DNA from: DATFVJ01 sp963826515 | GTDB lineage: Bacteria > Actinomycetota > Actinomycetes > Streptosporangiales > Streptosporangiaceae | Reading direction: 5' to 3' | Assembly (NCBI GenBank): GCA_963826515.1 | Contig: CAWGXI010000003.1 | Location: 124,001 to 188,000, forward strand | Length of the DNA: 64,000 bases | Part shown: in pieces, positions 1 to 9,942 of the stretch | Layout of the letters: the number at the start of each line of letters is the position of its first letter | Numbering within the stretch: the first letter of the stretch is position 1 | Notes under the pieces: generated by a model | Databases searched by the model: none | What the model was told of the DNA's origin: nothing | What the model saw: the letters and a program-made list of their open reading frames with translations, nothing else | Position numbers and translations under genes: made by a program

Positions 1-648
1 TGGCGGCCGGGTGGGCCAGAATTGCGACACCAGGGCACCGCTGGCCGTGATCGCCTCGGCCAGGTCCCGGTTCTCGTTCGGATAGCATCTGGTGATTCCC
101 GTGCCCAGCACGGCGATGGTCCGTGCGCCCGCGGCCAGCGCAGCACGGTGGGCTGCGGTGTCGATGCCCCTCGCCAGGCCGGAGATCACGGTGACGCCCC
201 GCTCGGCGAGCAGTCTTGACAGGAGCGCAGCCCGGTTCGTCCCGGCTTCGCTCGCCTCTCGCGTGCCGACGACGGCAACGGAGCGAGCGTCGTCGTCGCT
301 AAGCTCCCCCCGGTAGAACAGGAACGGCGGAAGGTTGGGAATCAGGCGCAGGTTCGCCGGGTAGGTTCGGTCGAGCACCGTGATCAGCTGGGCGCCCGCG
401 CCCGATGCCGCTTCAAGCTCCGACACGACGCGCTGGGTCAGCGTGGACGTATTGCGGAGCCCCTTGCGCAGGACCGGCAGAGATCGCTTTTCCGCGGCCG
501 ACTTCTCCGTGATGATCGCCTGCCACAGGTCGTCGAGACCGCTCGGGTACTGCGCCTGACGGGCGATAAGGCTCCAGTCAACGCTCTCGTGGTCAATCCG
601 GATCGCACATAGCTCAAGGAGCCTGCGCTGTTGGTCAGTAACCTCCAT
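1..648 (-). CDS. DprA/SMF-family DNA-processing protein, 3' end cut by window edge
   Basis: 216 codons are visible from ATG at 646-648 and the frame is still open at base 1. The family-defining Rossmann-like SMF motifs are present: VVGTREASEAG, SGLARGIDTAAH and GTGITRCYPNENRDLAEAI. DprA loads RecA on incoming single-stranded DNA, and stand-alone SMF proteins also occur in defence islands and are not necessarily competence factors. An N-terminal region of about 95 residues precedes the SMF core. The neighbouring DNA is IS-like and defence-like (DUF262 and helicases), so an accessory role is as likely as chromosomal DprA. The partner gene, if any, lies beyond the left edge. Confidence 0.85.
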   Translation of the reverse strand, partial: MEVTDQQRRLLELCAIRIDHESVDWSLIARQAQYPSGLDDLWQAIITEKSAAEKRSLPVLRKGLRNTSTLTQRVVSELEAASGAGAQLITVLDRTYPANLRLIPNLPPFLFYRGELSDDDARSVAVVGTREASEAGTNRAALLSRLLAERGVTVISGLARGIDTAAHRAALAAGARTIAVLGTGITRCYPNENRDLAEAITASGALVSQFWPTRPP

Positions 649-739
649 GCTACTCCCGGCTATCGAACAGATGTTCGCATGGGTACCGATACCATGGTCT
701 CAGGGGAGTGTGACACAGATCAAGTCACGACACGCCCGT

Positions 740-1058
740 CCCACGTGGCTCAATCCTGGGTGGGGGTACTGGAGGTCGCTGACGCGGTTCGTGGTCGACG
801 GCCCGGGGATGCCCCCCCGATGTGCGGAATCGGGCGGATGGGGACCGTTCGGCCTGCGCTTGCGCTGCCGCGCCGTCACGCCGGTCTGCGGGCGGGCGAT
901 GGGGGGCCCACGTGGCCGCGGCGGCCATCCCCGAGGAGGCCAGCACCGCCGCCCCGTACCGCCAGCCGCCGCCGAGCCCGCCGGCGGCGATACCGCGCAG
1001 CTGCTCGTAGGCGCCAGCGAGCGCAGCAGCGCCCGCGTCCTGCCCTGCGGGCGGGGCG
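740..1058 (-). pseudogene. Remnant downstream of the HTH gene, unidentified
   Basis: Immediately after the stop of the HTH gene one frame on the minus strand reads AGAYEQLRGIAAGGLGGG and WRYGAAVLASSGMAA, which looks like the start of a real protein without a start codon. Coherence is lost after about 50 residues. I infer the truncated head of a partner gene of a mobile element, but cannot name it. The rest of 660-1058 holds nothing recognisable. Confidence 0.3.
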
Positions 1059-1550
1059 CTAGCGGCTTTTGGCCGCCTCCTGCTGATGGTTCCCGGCGGC
1101 GCGCCGGGCGGCGAGCGCGCGCTCGACCGATCGTTTGTGCACGGTGACGCCGAACTGGCCGGCGACGGCTGCGGCGAGCTGCGCCGAGGACGGCGCGGGA
1201 TCGGCGGCCGCGTGCTGCTGCTCCAGGAAGTTCACCACCGCCGCCGTCAGCTTGTGCCCGCCCTGCGGGCCCGGCCTGGCCGGGATCAGGCCGGCCAGGC
1301 CGCGCCCGGCGAGAGCCTTCCTGGCGTTGTAGTAGCTCTGCCGGGCCAGGCCGAACGCCGAGGCCGCGGCGCCCGCGCCCAGCCCGCCGGCCCCGGCCGC
1401 GCGCACCATCTCGTACTTGACCTGGACCAGGTCGGCGGGATCGAAGAAGGCGCCGGAGGTGAAGGCCGGATCGGTTACCCCTTCCGGATGCGGGTTCAGC
1501 GTCCGTGACGCCGCCAGCGGGGCGTCCTTGCCCTGATCCCGGCCTGCCAT
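1059..1550 (-). CDS. Helix-turn-helix protein, mobile-element type
   Basis: 163 codons from ATG at 1550, chosen over the in-frame ATG at 1595 because a GGGAGG ribosome site sits 4 nt upstream. The middle (AASAFGLARQSYYNARKAL) reads as a helix-turn-helix like those preceding transposases and recombinases, followed by a second winged-helix-like region (FGVTVHKRSVERALAARR). Proteins of this layout usually sit upstream of a transposase or integrase, and here the downstream gene is only a remnant. It probably binds element ends or regulates a lost recombinase. This is inference from the domain and setting; the exact family is not certain. Confidence 0.55.
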   Translation of the reverse strand: MAGRDQGKDAPLAASRTLNPHPEGVTDPAFTSGAFFDPADLVQVKYEMVRAAGAGGLGAGAAASAFGLARQSYYNARKALAGRGLAGLIPARPGPQGGHKLTAAVVNFLEQQHAAADPAPSSAQLAAAVAGQFGVTVHKRSVERALAARRAAGNHQQEAAKSR

Positions 1551-1727
1551 GGTGCCTCCCGCATCTAAATTTCGTCCATGTAATTCTGCCGCCAAAGGTA
1601 ACAGCCCGGATAGCCTGCTGGCGTGCGGACACGGCGGCGACTACCGGCATATACGCACTGAAGAATCTGGAAAGCCCGGTGATCTGCGTTACACCGCCAC
1701 GGTCATGCGACAGGATCCCGTGGACAC

Positions 1728-2075
1728 TCACGGCAGAATTTCCTGGACACCGGCCGCACCGGAACGCAGCCGGGCAACCTCATCAGCCAGCTTCAGCAGA
1801 TCCGCCGTCCGAAACGGCGCCCGGCCCGCCGCGACCACCACGAACGGATCCGCCGGCGCCAGATCGGTCCACTCCACCGGCAGGCTGACCGGCTCACCGG
1901 CGTCATCGAACACATAGACCCGGTCCGCCCGCCAGTTCCGGCGCCGCTTCACAAATTCCAGATCCCGCCCGAACCACGGATGGAACGGATGAACCACACG
2001 CACCCGCTCTGGGCCCGCCTGATCTACCGGTTCTTGCGTAGTCGACGACTCGATCGAACGGCCCGGCCGAGGCAC
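1728..2075 (-). CDS. DUF5372-like IS-accessory protein
   Basis: 115 codons. The core (VVHPFHPWFGRDLEFVKRRR, then DRVYVFDDAGEPVSLPVEWT and DLAPADPFVVVAAGRAPF) matches what I know of DUF5372, a short protein found beside transposase or integrase genes. The first 14 residues are antisense to an ISL3-type transposase remnant (2042-2194), so the native start was probably lost or replaced. Function unknown. No transposase partner survives downstream. Confidence 0.5.
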   Translation of the reverse strand: MPRPGRSIESSTTQEPVDQAGPERVRVVHPFHPWFGRDLEFVKRRRNWRADRVYVFDDAGEPVSLPVEWTDLAPADPFVVVAAGRAPFRTADLLKLADEVARLRSGAAGVQEILP

Positions 2076-2194
2076 TGAACGCCCAGCTCAACGCGCTGAT
2101 CACCAGGGCGCGGGGCTTCCGCAGCGCCGCGGCCCTTATGGCCATGATCGACTTCGTGCACGGTGGCCTATGTCCCGAATCACCCTACGCGTAA
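2042..2194 (+). pseudogene. ISL3-family transposase, 3' fragment
   Basis: 51 codons ending at TAA 2192-2194 read SNGPAEALNAQLNALITRAR followed by GFRSAAALMAMIDFVHGGL. This is the C-terminus typical of ISL3-family (DDE) transposases. No upstream transposase sequence is present, so this is the 3' scar of an insertion that lies across the boundary between the DUF5372-like gene and the DUF262 pseudogene. Confidence 0.65.
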
Positions 2195-2199
2195 GCAGA

Positions 2200-2945
2200 C
2201 GACCGGTTCCTGAGAGCCGGTTAGAGCCCCGCCAGCGCTCTAGATGCGCCTGCATATCGGCCCGTGCTCCGGGCCATTGCGCGCACTTCTTCGCTAGGGC
2301 AAGGTCCCCCTTGGACAGCTTGGTGCCGCCAGAGTTGACACGGTTGAAGATCTCGACGACCACGTCGACAGTCTTGCCATACCACTGATCTTCTCTTCGT
2401 GCAGGTCGTGGTCAAGGACGGCGTTCAAGCGGGCAAGCCGCTCCATATAGGTGACGATGCGCGCCCGGGTTTCCGGGTGATCGTTGAGCGCGCCAATGCA
2501 GGGTTCGAGTCCATGGGTGAACACGGCGGTGACGTCAATCCAGCGGGAGTTGTCGCGCATCTTGGCGGGGCGTAGAACTCGAATGTCTCGTCTTCGACGT
2601 CGAACCGCAAGCCGGAGAACGCCGTGGCATTGCCTTGGAAGAACGCAGGCGGCCGGCCACGGGACACGCCGTACAGGGACGTGACGCGTTGCTGCCCGTC
2701 GAGGATCAGCACCCGGGCACCTGGCGTGGTGACGGTCTCACCCGGACCGCTGAGCCGTCCGTCTGTGTCTCCCAGGTAAGAAGGCCGCCGATCGGGTAGC
2801 CCCGATACAGTGACCGCATCAGCCCGCGGACCTGATCCCGGTTCCAGACGTAGCCGCGCTGAAATTCCGGCAGCAGGACGCTGCCGGAATCGATCTGATG
2901 AAGTATGGCCGCCAGCTTGGTCAAAGTTTCCCTCGCTCCGTGCAT
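2200..2945 (-). pseudogene. DUF262 (GmrSD-like) protein, frameshifted and truncated
   Basis: Three consecutive minus-strand frames rebuild one protein. The start (LPEFQRGYVWNRDQVRGLMR then GYPIGGLLTWE) is in one frame, the DUF262 hallmark ILDGQQRVTSLYG in a second, and RDNSRWIDVTAVFTHGLEP then EIFNRVNSGGTKLSKGDLAL in others. DUF262 is the nuclease/NTPase half of type IV modification-dependent restriction enzymes (GmrSD) and of related defence proteins. At least two or three frameshifts separate the pieces, and the 3' part (DUF1524 HNH region) is missing where the ISL3 scar begins. It cannot make a full protein unless the shifts are sequencing errors. Confidence 0.7.
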
Positions 2946-3236
2946 CCCGTACCAGTGACACGCTGTCAGGCACCAGCCGCCACCGAATAGTCCCGGCCGG
3001 CCCGTCAGTCCTTACTATGGACGCGGTGCGCCGCCGATTAGTGCGCAAGCTATGACACCTCACCCGCCTGACACCCCTGATCCACACCCCCATGTGATGC
3101 AGGGCGTCCGTGCACACCCGCCGCCAAGACCTTGCACTGGCGCCCGCCGGTCCGCTCTGGCCGTGCCTGGGCAAAACGGTCTAATGTGATTGGCAGCAAA
3201 TAGGGCGGGACGGTAAGGGGCGGGAGGAGGCACGCT

Positions 3237-5378
3237 TTGGCGCGCCTGGCTATCGCGAAGGACTTCCTTGCTGAATACGCGAAGCTGGAGAAGAACGTCC
3301 AGAGCGCGGTCGAGTCCGCGATCGGAAAGTTCGCCGAACACACCCATGCGGGCGTGCACCTGGAGAAGCTGCAGCACAGCCGGGATAGCCATGTCCGCAC
3401 AATCCGCATCGACAGCTTCTGGCGCGGCGTCGTGCTCGCACCCGGCTCCGGTGACACGTACTGCCTGATCACCGTCCTGCCGCACGACAAGGCCAACGCG
3501 TACGCAACCAGTCACCGGTTCAGCGTGAACCAGGCGCTGGGCGTCATGGAGGTCCGCGACGAGGCGGCACTCGAACAGCTCGAGCCAAGCCTGCGCACGG
3601 TCGCCGCGACGGCACAGAAGCTGTTACTCGCCAACGTCAGCGACGCCGACATGAAGCGTCTTGGCGTCGACGAGCAGATCATCCCGGTTGTGCGCCTGCT
3701 CACCAGTGAGGCCCACCTTGAGGCGATGCAGGGCGTACTGCCCGGGGCACAGTACACCGCGCTCTACGCCCTGGCCTGCGGGATGACCGTCGACGAGGCA
3801 TGGACCGAGGTGGCGCAATACCTCCCGGCCCAGGCGCCGCCGGAGCGGGTCGACGAGACCGACCTGGTGACCGCGATGGAACGCACCCCCGGCCAGGTGG
3901 CATTCGTGTCCGGCCACGAAGAACTGCAGCGCATTCTCGCCCACCCGTTCGCTGCCTGGCGCATCTTCCTGGATTCGAGCCAGCGCAAGATCGCGTACCA
4001 GCCGAGCTACAACGGCCCCGCCCAGGTGACCGGAGGCGCTGGCACCGGCAAGACCGTCACCGCGCTGCACCGCGCGGCCTACCTGGCCGGCCGCTATGAC
4101 GAGCCTGCCGTGGCCAGCCAGCGACACCACGACGCCGGGGCGCCGATCCTGCTGACCACCTTCACCCGGAACCTCGCCGACTCCCTCGACGCCCAGCTCT
4201 CACTGCTCATCGACGACGACGCCGTGCGCAGCCGGATCGAGGTCATCAACGTGGACCGCCTCGCCTACCGCATCGTCGCCCAGGCGCGCGGCGCCAACCC
4301 GGCGATCGCTGACAATCAGCAGTTGCGCGCGCGATGGTCGGCAGCGTCGGCTACCGAGACCGGCGTCGCTTTCACCCCCGAGTTCCTGCAGCACGAGTGG
4401 AAGCAGGTCATCCTCGCCCAGGACCTGCACACCGAGCAGGCCTACCTGACCTGCCTGCGCTCCGGACGCGGCACACCTCTCAGCCAGCCGCAGCGCAGCC
4501 AGGTGTGGCAGGCTGCCGAAAGCGTCGTCGGCGAGCTTCAGGCCGCCGGCCTGTCGACCCACATCCAGCTGGCCAACGAGGCCACCCACATCGTGCGCCA
4601 GTCGCTGCGCGCCCCGTACCGGCATGTGATCGTGGATGAGGCCCAGGATCTGCACCCGGCGCAGTGGCGGCTGCTCCGCGCAGCCGTTAAGGAGGGGCCT
4701 GATGACCTTTTCATCGTCGGTGACCCACACCAGCGGATCTACGACAACCGCGTCTCGCTGGCCAGCCTCGGCATCCAGGTAAGGGGCCGCAGCCGTCGCC
4801 TGCGCGTCAACTACCGCACCACCCAGGAGATTCTGGCCTGGGCGGTGCCGTTGCTCGGCGGCGCGCCGATCATCGGGCTGGACGGGGAGGCCGACTCGCT
4901 GGCCGGGTACCGCTCGCCGATGCACGGCCGGCGGCCGGAGGTCCGCGGCGCCCGTGACCGGGAGGAAGAACTCAAGATTCTTACCGAACGGCTGCGCGAA
5001 TGGATCGCCGACGGCATAGAGCCGCACGCGATCGGGGTCGCCGCCCGCGCGGCATATCTTGCCAAACAGGCGCGCGACGTACTGGAAAGCGCCGGGGTCC
5101 CGGCCGCCTCAATGACGGCCAAGGGCAAGAAGGACGCTGTCCGCGCCGGGACCATGCACGGCATGAAAGGCCTCGAATTCCAGGCCGTCGCGGTCATCGG
5201 TGTGGAGGCCGGCACTATGCCAGCGCCCGCCGCTGTGACTCCCGCCGACGCCGATCCGCTCGCCCACGAGCAGGATCTGCAGCGGGAGCGATGTGTGCTG
5301 TTCGTCGCCTGCACCCGAGCCCGCGACCACCTGCATGTCTCCTACACCGGCACACCCAGCCCGTTCCTGGGTCGGTGA
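3237..5378 (+). CDS. UvrD/Rep-family SF1A helicase with ParE/RelE-like N-terminal domain
   Basis: 713 residues. Start is TTG 3237 behind a strong GGAGGAGG site. Residues 1-95 (RLAIAKDFLAEYAKLEK, VHLEKLQHSRDSHVRTIRI, CLITVLPHDKANAYA) have the length and pattern of a ParE/RelE toxin fold. The helicase follows: Walker A TGGAGTGKTVT near residue 265, motif II VDEAQDLHP, motif III GDPHQRIYD, motif IV LRVNYRTTQEI, motif V GTMHGMKGLEFQ and motif VI LFVACTRARDH. It is a 3'-5' DNA translocase by family. It stands between the DUF262 and DUF1998/SNF2 helicase pseudogenes, which suggests a defence or DNA-maintenance cluster. It is the only intact member of that cluster. Whether the N-terminal part is toxic or a DNA/RNA-sensing adaptor is unknown. 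Confidence 0.88.
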   Translation: MARLAIAKDFLAEYAKLEKNVQSAVESAIGKFAEHTHAGVHLEKLQHSRDSHVRTIRIDSFWRGVVLAPGSGDTYCLITVLPHDKANAYATSHRFSVNQALGVMEVRDEAALEQLEPSLRTVAATAQKLLLANVSDADMKRLGVDEQIIPVVRLLTSEAHLEAMQGVLPGAQYTALYALACGMTVDEAWTEVAQYLPAQAPPERVDETDLVTAMERTPGQVAFVSGHEELQRILAHPFAAWRIFLDSSQRKIAYQPSYNGPAQVTGGAGTGKTVTALHRAAYLAGRYDEPAVASQRHHDAGAPILLTTFTRNLADSLDAQLSLLIDDDAVRSRIEVINVDRLAYRIVAQARGANPAIADNQQLRARWSAASATETGVAFTPEFLQHEWKQVILAQDLHTEQAYLTCLRSGRGTPLSQPQRSQVWQAAESVVGELQAAGLSTHIQLANEATHIVRQSLRAPYRHVIVDEAQDLHPAQWRLLRAAVKEGPDDLFIVGDPHQRIYDNRVSLASLGIQVRGRSRRLRVNYRTTQEILAWAVPLLGGAPIIGLDGEADSLAGYRSPMHGRRPEVRGARDREEELKILTERLREWIADGIEPHAIGVAARAAYLAKQARDVLESAGVPAASMTAKGKKDAVRAGTMHGMKGLEFQAVAVIGVEAGTMPAPAAVTPADADPLAHEQDLQRERCVLFVACTRARDHLHVSYTGTPSPFLGR

Positions 5379-5709
5379 TTACACGCCCGGCCGTCTCGGG
5401 CATCTGCCTTTGCCATATCGAGACCTGAACTGCACGGCCATGACCTATATGTCCACGCCGAAGCGGCAATACGGTAAGCAGCGAGGTCACGTGACCAGGG
5501 TGGGCGCGCCGGCCGCCGCGGCCCAAACGGCACGGCCGCCGATACGGTTCCGAGATCAATCTCGTGCCATCCTGTCGCGCTCTTCGCGTGTCCTGTCTAG
5601 GTACATGACCAAATGTCCATCAAGGGCGCAGGAGCATGCACCATTGATGTTCTGCGAAAGGCTGGCTGACGACAGACGGTGAGGGTGGGAACGGCCCGGC
5701 ACGGGTCAA
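5379..5709. other. Intergenic gap between helicase genes
   Basis: 331 bp without a convincing gene, clear promoter or repeat. Confidence 0.4.
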
Positions 5710-7118
5710 ATGTGGATGGACGTCTTCGAGGTACATGAGCGGCTGATCTCCGACTACGATGCGTTCACGTCGTCTCTGGTGCAAGTACGCGACGAGCGAG
5801 TTGCCCGGCATCTGGCGGCCGAACGAGCCGACAAGGTGCGCTGGCCTGACCCGTGGCTGTCGTTGAACCCGAATTTCGAGACCGGTGGAACGATCACCGA
5901 GTTAGCCCGCGACGGGCTGCTGCACCCCGGGTGCGAGCGGTTGTTCCGGATTAAGACTGATCCGGATGACACCGGCTCCCGGCCGCTCACGCTTCACCGC
6001 CACCAGCGCGAGGCCATCGGGGCCGCTCGAACGGGCCGTAGCTATGTGCTCACCACGGGCACGGGCTCGGGCAAGAGCCTGACCTCCATTGTGCCGATCG
6101 TCGACGGCGTGCTGCGCAATCCCGAACCAGGGAAGATCAAGGCGATCGTCGTCTACCCGATGAACGCGCTGGCCAACAGCCAGCTGCACGAGCGCTCACC
6201 GAGACGCAGGCGGCGGACCGCGCCCCAGAAGAGGAAGGGCTGCGCCCATTCGACGACGCGGTCCGCAGGGCGAAGGTCGTCCCGTACGTCGAGGACCGCA
6301 AGAACGTCTGTGTCGTCCGCCTGGCCGCGCAAGTATCCGAGACGGTCGCGGTGACGCTGCGGTACGCGCTGGAACGCGGCATCGAGGCCGCCTTCCAGCT
6401 TGAGGATGCGGAACTGGCCAGCGAGGCGCTGCCCGATCTCGCCGGGCGGGCGCGGATGTTGTTCATCGAGAGCGCCGAGGGTGGCGCCGGGGTGCTGCGC
6501 CGCCTGCACGGCGAGCCTGATGCGCTGGCCGAAGTCGCCCGCACCGCCCTGGAGATCATTCACATCGACCCCGCCACCGGCGCCGACATCAGGCGGGCCC
6601 CAGGCGCCCGGGAGGACTGCGAGCGCGGCTGCTACGACTGCCTGCTCTCCTATACCAACCAGTCAGCGCATTCGGTGATCGACCGGCACACCGTCGTGCC
6701 GCTGCTGCTGGCGCTCGCCGGGGGGCGAACCCAGGCCGCAGGCGAGCGAGGAACCGCGCTGGATCAGCTGACCGTGCTGCTCGACGGCAGCGTGAGCGAT
6801 CTGGAGCGCAGGTTCGTGCGGTTCCTCCAGGGCGGCGGTTACCGGCTGCCCGATGAGGCTCAGGAACTGGTCCACGATGCGCTTGCCAGGCCCGACTTCG
6901 TCTACCGGCTCCCGGCCGGCCTGGTCGCGGTGTTCGTGGACGGCCCGCACCACGACGCGGCGGCCGTGGTGCTGCGTGACGTGGCGGCGGAGGAGCGCCT
7001 GGGTGACCTGGGCTGGCTGGTGGTCAGGTTCCGGTACGACGACGAGCGCGGAGGGTGGGACCAGATCGTGCGCAAGCACCCGAACGTCTTTGGCCAGGGA
7101 CGGGGAAACCGGTCATGA
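5710..7118 (+). pseudogene. Large DEAD/DEAH helicase with DUF1998, internally deleted
   Basis: The 5' part from ATG 5710 gives a conserved N-terminus, Walker A TTGTGSGKS and motif Ia VVYPMNALANSQL, then breaks near 6190. From there another frame reads ARALTETQAADRAPEE and on into a DUF1998 domain with RMLFIESAEGGAGVLRRL and the Cys motif CERGCYDCLLSYTNQ. The remainder of the helicase core, several hundred residues in relatives, is missing. A C-terminal domain (RPDFVYRLPAGLVAVFVDGP, then HHD, ending WLVVRFRYDD) resembles a Vsr/DUF559 nuclease fold. Relatives (DruE/DrmA/MrfA-like) act in phage defence or repair. The stop overlaps the next gene by ATGA, so the two were translationally coupled. 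Confidence 0.75.
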
Positions 7119-8860
7119 CGACCCGGGTCCTGACACCAGATTCGCTGGTCGCGGCCCGTGGCCGCGAGTGGGTGGTGCTGCCGGCGAGCACGGCCGAGTT
7201 CGTCGTGGCCCGGCCGCTCAACGGTGACATGGAACTGGTCACCGGCCTGTTTCCCGGCGAGATCACGGAGGCGAGCTTCCCGCGCCCATCCGCAGGACCA
7301 GGTGAGGTCGGCGACGACATCGCTGCCGACCTGCTCAGAACGGCGCTGCGGATCGGTTTCACATCCAGCGCCGGGCCGCTGCGCTCGCTCGCGTCGATCG
7401 CCGTCGAGCCACGGCAGTACCAGCTTGTCCCGCTGCTGCTGGCCCTGCGGATGGACGTCGTCCGGCTGCTGATCGGTGACGACGTCGGCATCGGGAAGAC
7501 CATCGAGGCCGCGCTGATCGCCAAGGAACTGCTGGAGCCAGGGTGAGGCGCAGCGGCTCACCGTGCTGTGCTCCCCTGCGCTCGCCGAGCAATGGCAGGA
7601 CGAGCTGAGGGACAAGTTCGCGATCGACGCGACCCTGGTCCTGCCATCGACGGTGACCCGGCTGGAACGCGGCGCTGGATACGAGTCGATTTTCGAGCGG
7701 CACCCGTACACCGTCGTGTCGACCGACTTCATCAAGTCCGACCGGCACCGGGCCCAGTTCCTGCTGTCCTGCCCGGACCTCGTGATCGTGGACGAGGCGC
7801 ACACCTGTGTGGCGGCGGGGGCCGGCCGCAGGCAGCGCCAGCAGCGGTATGAACTGCTGCAGCGGCTGGCGGCCGATGCGCAGCGCCACCTCATTCTGGT
7901 CACGGCGACGCCGCACAGCGGGAAGGAGGATGCGTTCCGCGACCTGATCGGGCTGCTGCACCCGGATTTATCGGATCTGGACCTGGAGAACCCGAAGGGG
8001 CGTGAGCGGCTTGCACGGTACTTCGTGCAGCGGCGGCGCCGTGACATCCGCAGCTATCTCGACGAGGAGACGCCATTCCCGAGGGATCGCCAGCCTCGCG
8101 AGGTCGCCTATGACCTGTCCGGCGGTTACCCGGCGCTCAACAGGAAGGCCCTCGCCTACGCCCGCGAGACCGTGGCCGACACCGGCACCGGCGATGTACG
8201 GCAACGGGTGCGCTGGTGGTCTGCTCTGGCGCTCCTTCGTTCTGTCGCGTCGTCTCCCGCCGCCGCCGCCGCGACGCTGCGGGCCCGTTCGGTGACGGCG
8301 GCGGCCGAGACCCCGGAGGAGGCCGACGAGCTTGGCCGGTCCACCGTGCTCGATCTCGTCGACGACGGCACACTCGAAGGCGTCGATACCGCGCCGGGCG
8401 CCGACGACGAACATCTGCCGGGCACCGCGCGCGGGCGCCTGCTCTCGCTCGCACGCGAGGCGCAGAAACTGGCGGGCCCGGGGTCCGACGCGAAACTCGC
8501 GGTCGCCATCACCGAGGTCAAGGCGCTGCTCGCGGATGGCTACGACCCGATCGTGTTCTGCAGGTTCATTCCCACCGCCGAGTACGTCGCCGAGCATCTG
8601 GCGGCGTCGCTGGGCAAGAAGGCGCACGTGGCGGCGATGACGGGCACCCTGCCGCCAGCCGAGCGGCGGGACCGCATCCACGACCTCACCGCCGAGCCGG
8701 GCCGCCATGTTCTCGTGGCGACCGATTGCCTGTCCGAGGGCGTGAACCTCCAGGAGCATTTCCAGGCCGTCGTCCACTACGACCTGGCCTGGAACCCCAC
8801 CCGGCACGAGCAGCGGGAGGGCCGGGTCGACCGGTTCGGGCCAGCGGCGGACCTACGTCC
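7115..8860 (+). pseudogene. SNF2-like SF2 helicase, frameshifted and 3'-truncated
   Basis: Starts at ATG 7115 (ATGA overlap with the upstream helicase). Frame one runs through IAVEPRQYQLVPLLLALR and Walker A LIGDDVGIGKTIEA, then hits a stop at 7544-7546. The other frame continues with VLCSPALAEQWQDELRDKF, the DEAH box VIVDEAHTC, motif III LVTATPHSGKEDA, and the C-lobe ATDCLSEGVNLQEHF and HEQREGRVDRFG. A second shift occurs near 8840 (RRTYVRAVTLYG) and coherence is lost soon after. The layout resembles DrmD-type translocases of DISARM-like loci. The first shift is a single base, so error versus decay must be tested. Confidence 0.75.
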
Positions 8861-9457
8861 GCGCCGTGACGCTGTACGGCGCCGCGGCGATGCTCGCCAT
8901 CGTGGTCGGCTTGGCGAACAGTTGGTGCGCACTGCGGACGATCCGCATCCTCGTGGCGCGCGCGTTCTTTCCGCGCCGCAAGGCCGATACACGCTCAGGA
9001 GGTCATCAGCGTGTCCTGCCTGCCCAGGCCACGATCACAACACCCGCGATCGCCAGCACCACATCGGTGGTCCTCCGTGATCACCACGCCCGCAGGGCCA
9101 CATAACGCCCTGATCTGGGCGCGCGGCTACCTGATCGGCAGTCGGATGGCGGTGTCCCCGTACGTGCGGACGGTGCTGGCGGAGTCCGACGACCTCTCGG
9201 CCTTGATGGATCCGCCAGGACGCCTGGGCCGTTTCCGGAATCCGCGTCCTGAGGATGTTCGCTGACCGAGCCGGATCTGCCGATCGCCGGCGGCGAAAGC
9301 CACATCCCCCTCGAGCTGCTGTACGTGCTCGCCCGCCAGGACTGCGGCGTCAGGCAGACCTGTAATGACAGCCTCGCTCCATCGGTTCTGCACCCGGCCT
9401 CCACCAGGGCTGGGTCTGCTGGGCGGGACGGACGACAGAAGAGTGAGGAGTCAGGCG
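8861..9457. other. Scrambled tail of the helicase locus
   Basis: Several short open frames (for example TEPDLPIAGGESHIPLELLY near 9265-9325) look like pieces of real coding sequence but none is long or recognisable. Probably the deletion scar of the 3' end of the helicase operon. Confidence 0.35.
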
Positions 9458-9820
9458 ATGACAGGAATCTCACGGCAGGAAGCCTCGGTCGCGATCGAGG
9501 GCGCGGGCGTCGAGTTGCGTATACGTGACATCGGCGGCGACGTGACCACCGCGTTCGTCCGCATCGCCGCAGGCACTGACCTGAGGCCCGCCTTCAAGGG
9601 GCTGCCGGACGATCTGTGCCAGTGCCCGCACTGGGGCCATCTACTCAGCGGGCGGCTGAAGATGCGCACCAGCGACGGGGCGGAGACCTACGAGGCCGGC
9701 CAGTCGTTCTACTGGGCGCCCGGCCACGCGCCCGAAGCGCTGGAGGACTCCGAATACGTCGACTTCTCACCCAGCGAGGAGTTCAACGCGGTTATCAGCC
9801 ATATCAAGTCCCAGGGATAG
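9458..9820 (+). CDS. Cupin-domain protein
   Basis: 120 residues from ATG 9458 with an AGTGAGGAG site upstream; the longer upstream frame lacks a site. The sequence fits a single-domain beta-barrel cupin: CQCPHWGHLLSGRLKMRT supplies the first cupin motif with one His, and YEAGQSFYWAPGHAPEAL the second. Only two or three potential metal-binding residues (His, Glu) are visible, so metal binding is possible but unproven. The product is small and cytosolic, with no signal peptide. It sits 122 bp upstream of an oxidoreductase in the same direction. Substrate unknown. Confidence 0.75.
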   Translation: MTGISRQEASVAIEGAGVELRIRDIGGDVTTAFVRIAAGTDLRPAFKGLPDDLCQCPHWGHLLSGRLKMRTSDGAETYEAGQSFYWAPGHAPEALEDSEYVDFSPSEEFNAVISHIKSQG

Positions 9821-9942
9821 GCGGCCAATCCGCACAATTCCCTCTGTCACCGAAGGAGCAGTGGCCCAGCAGTTCGGCAGACCGAGGCGCTCCCCACAGC
9901 CGAGCGGTATGGCGGGATGTAAGCCCAAGTAGGAGAGAAACG

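Noticed and set aside
700..1731. Long minus-strand open frame
   Set aside because: Arg/Pro/Gly-rich out-of-frame reading across the HTH gene and its flank; no family pattern.
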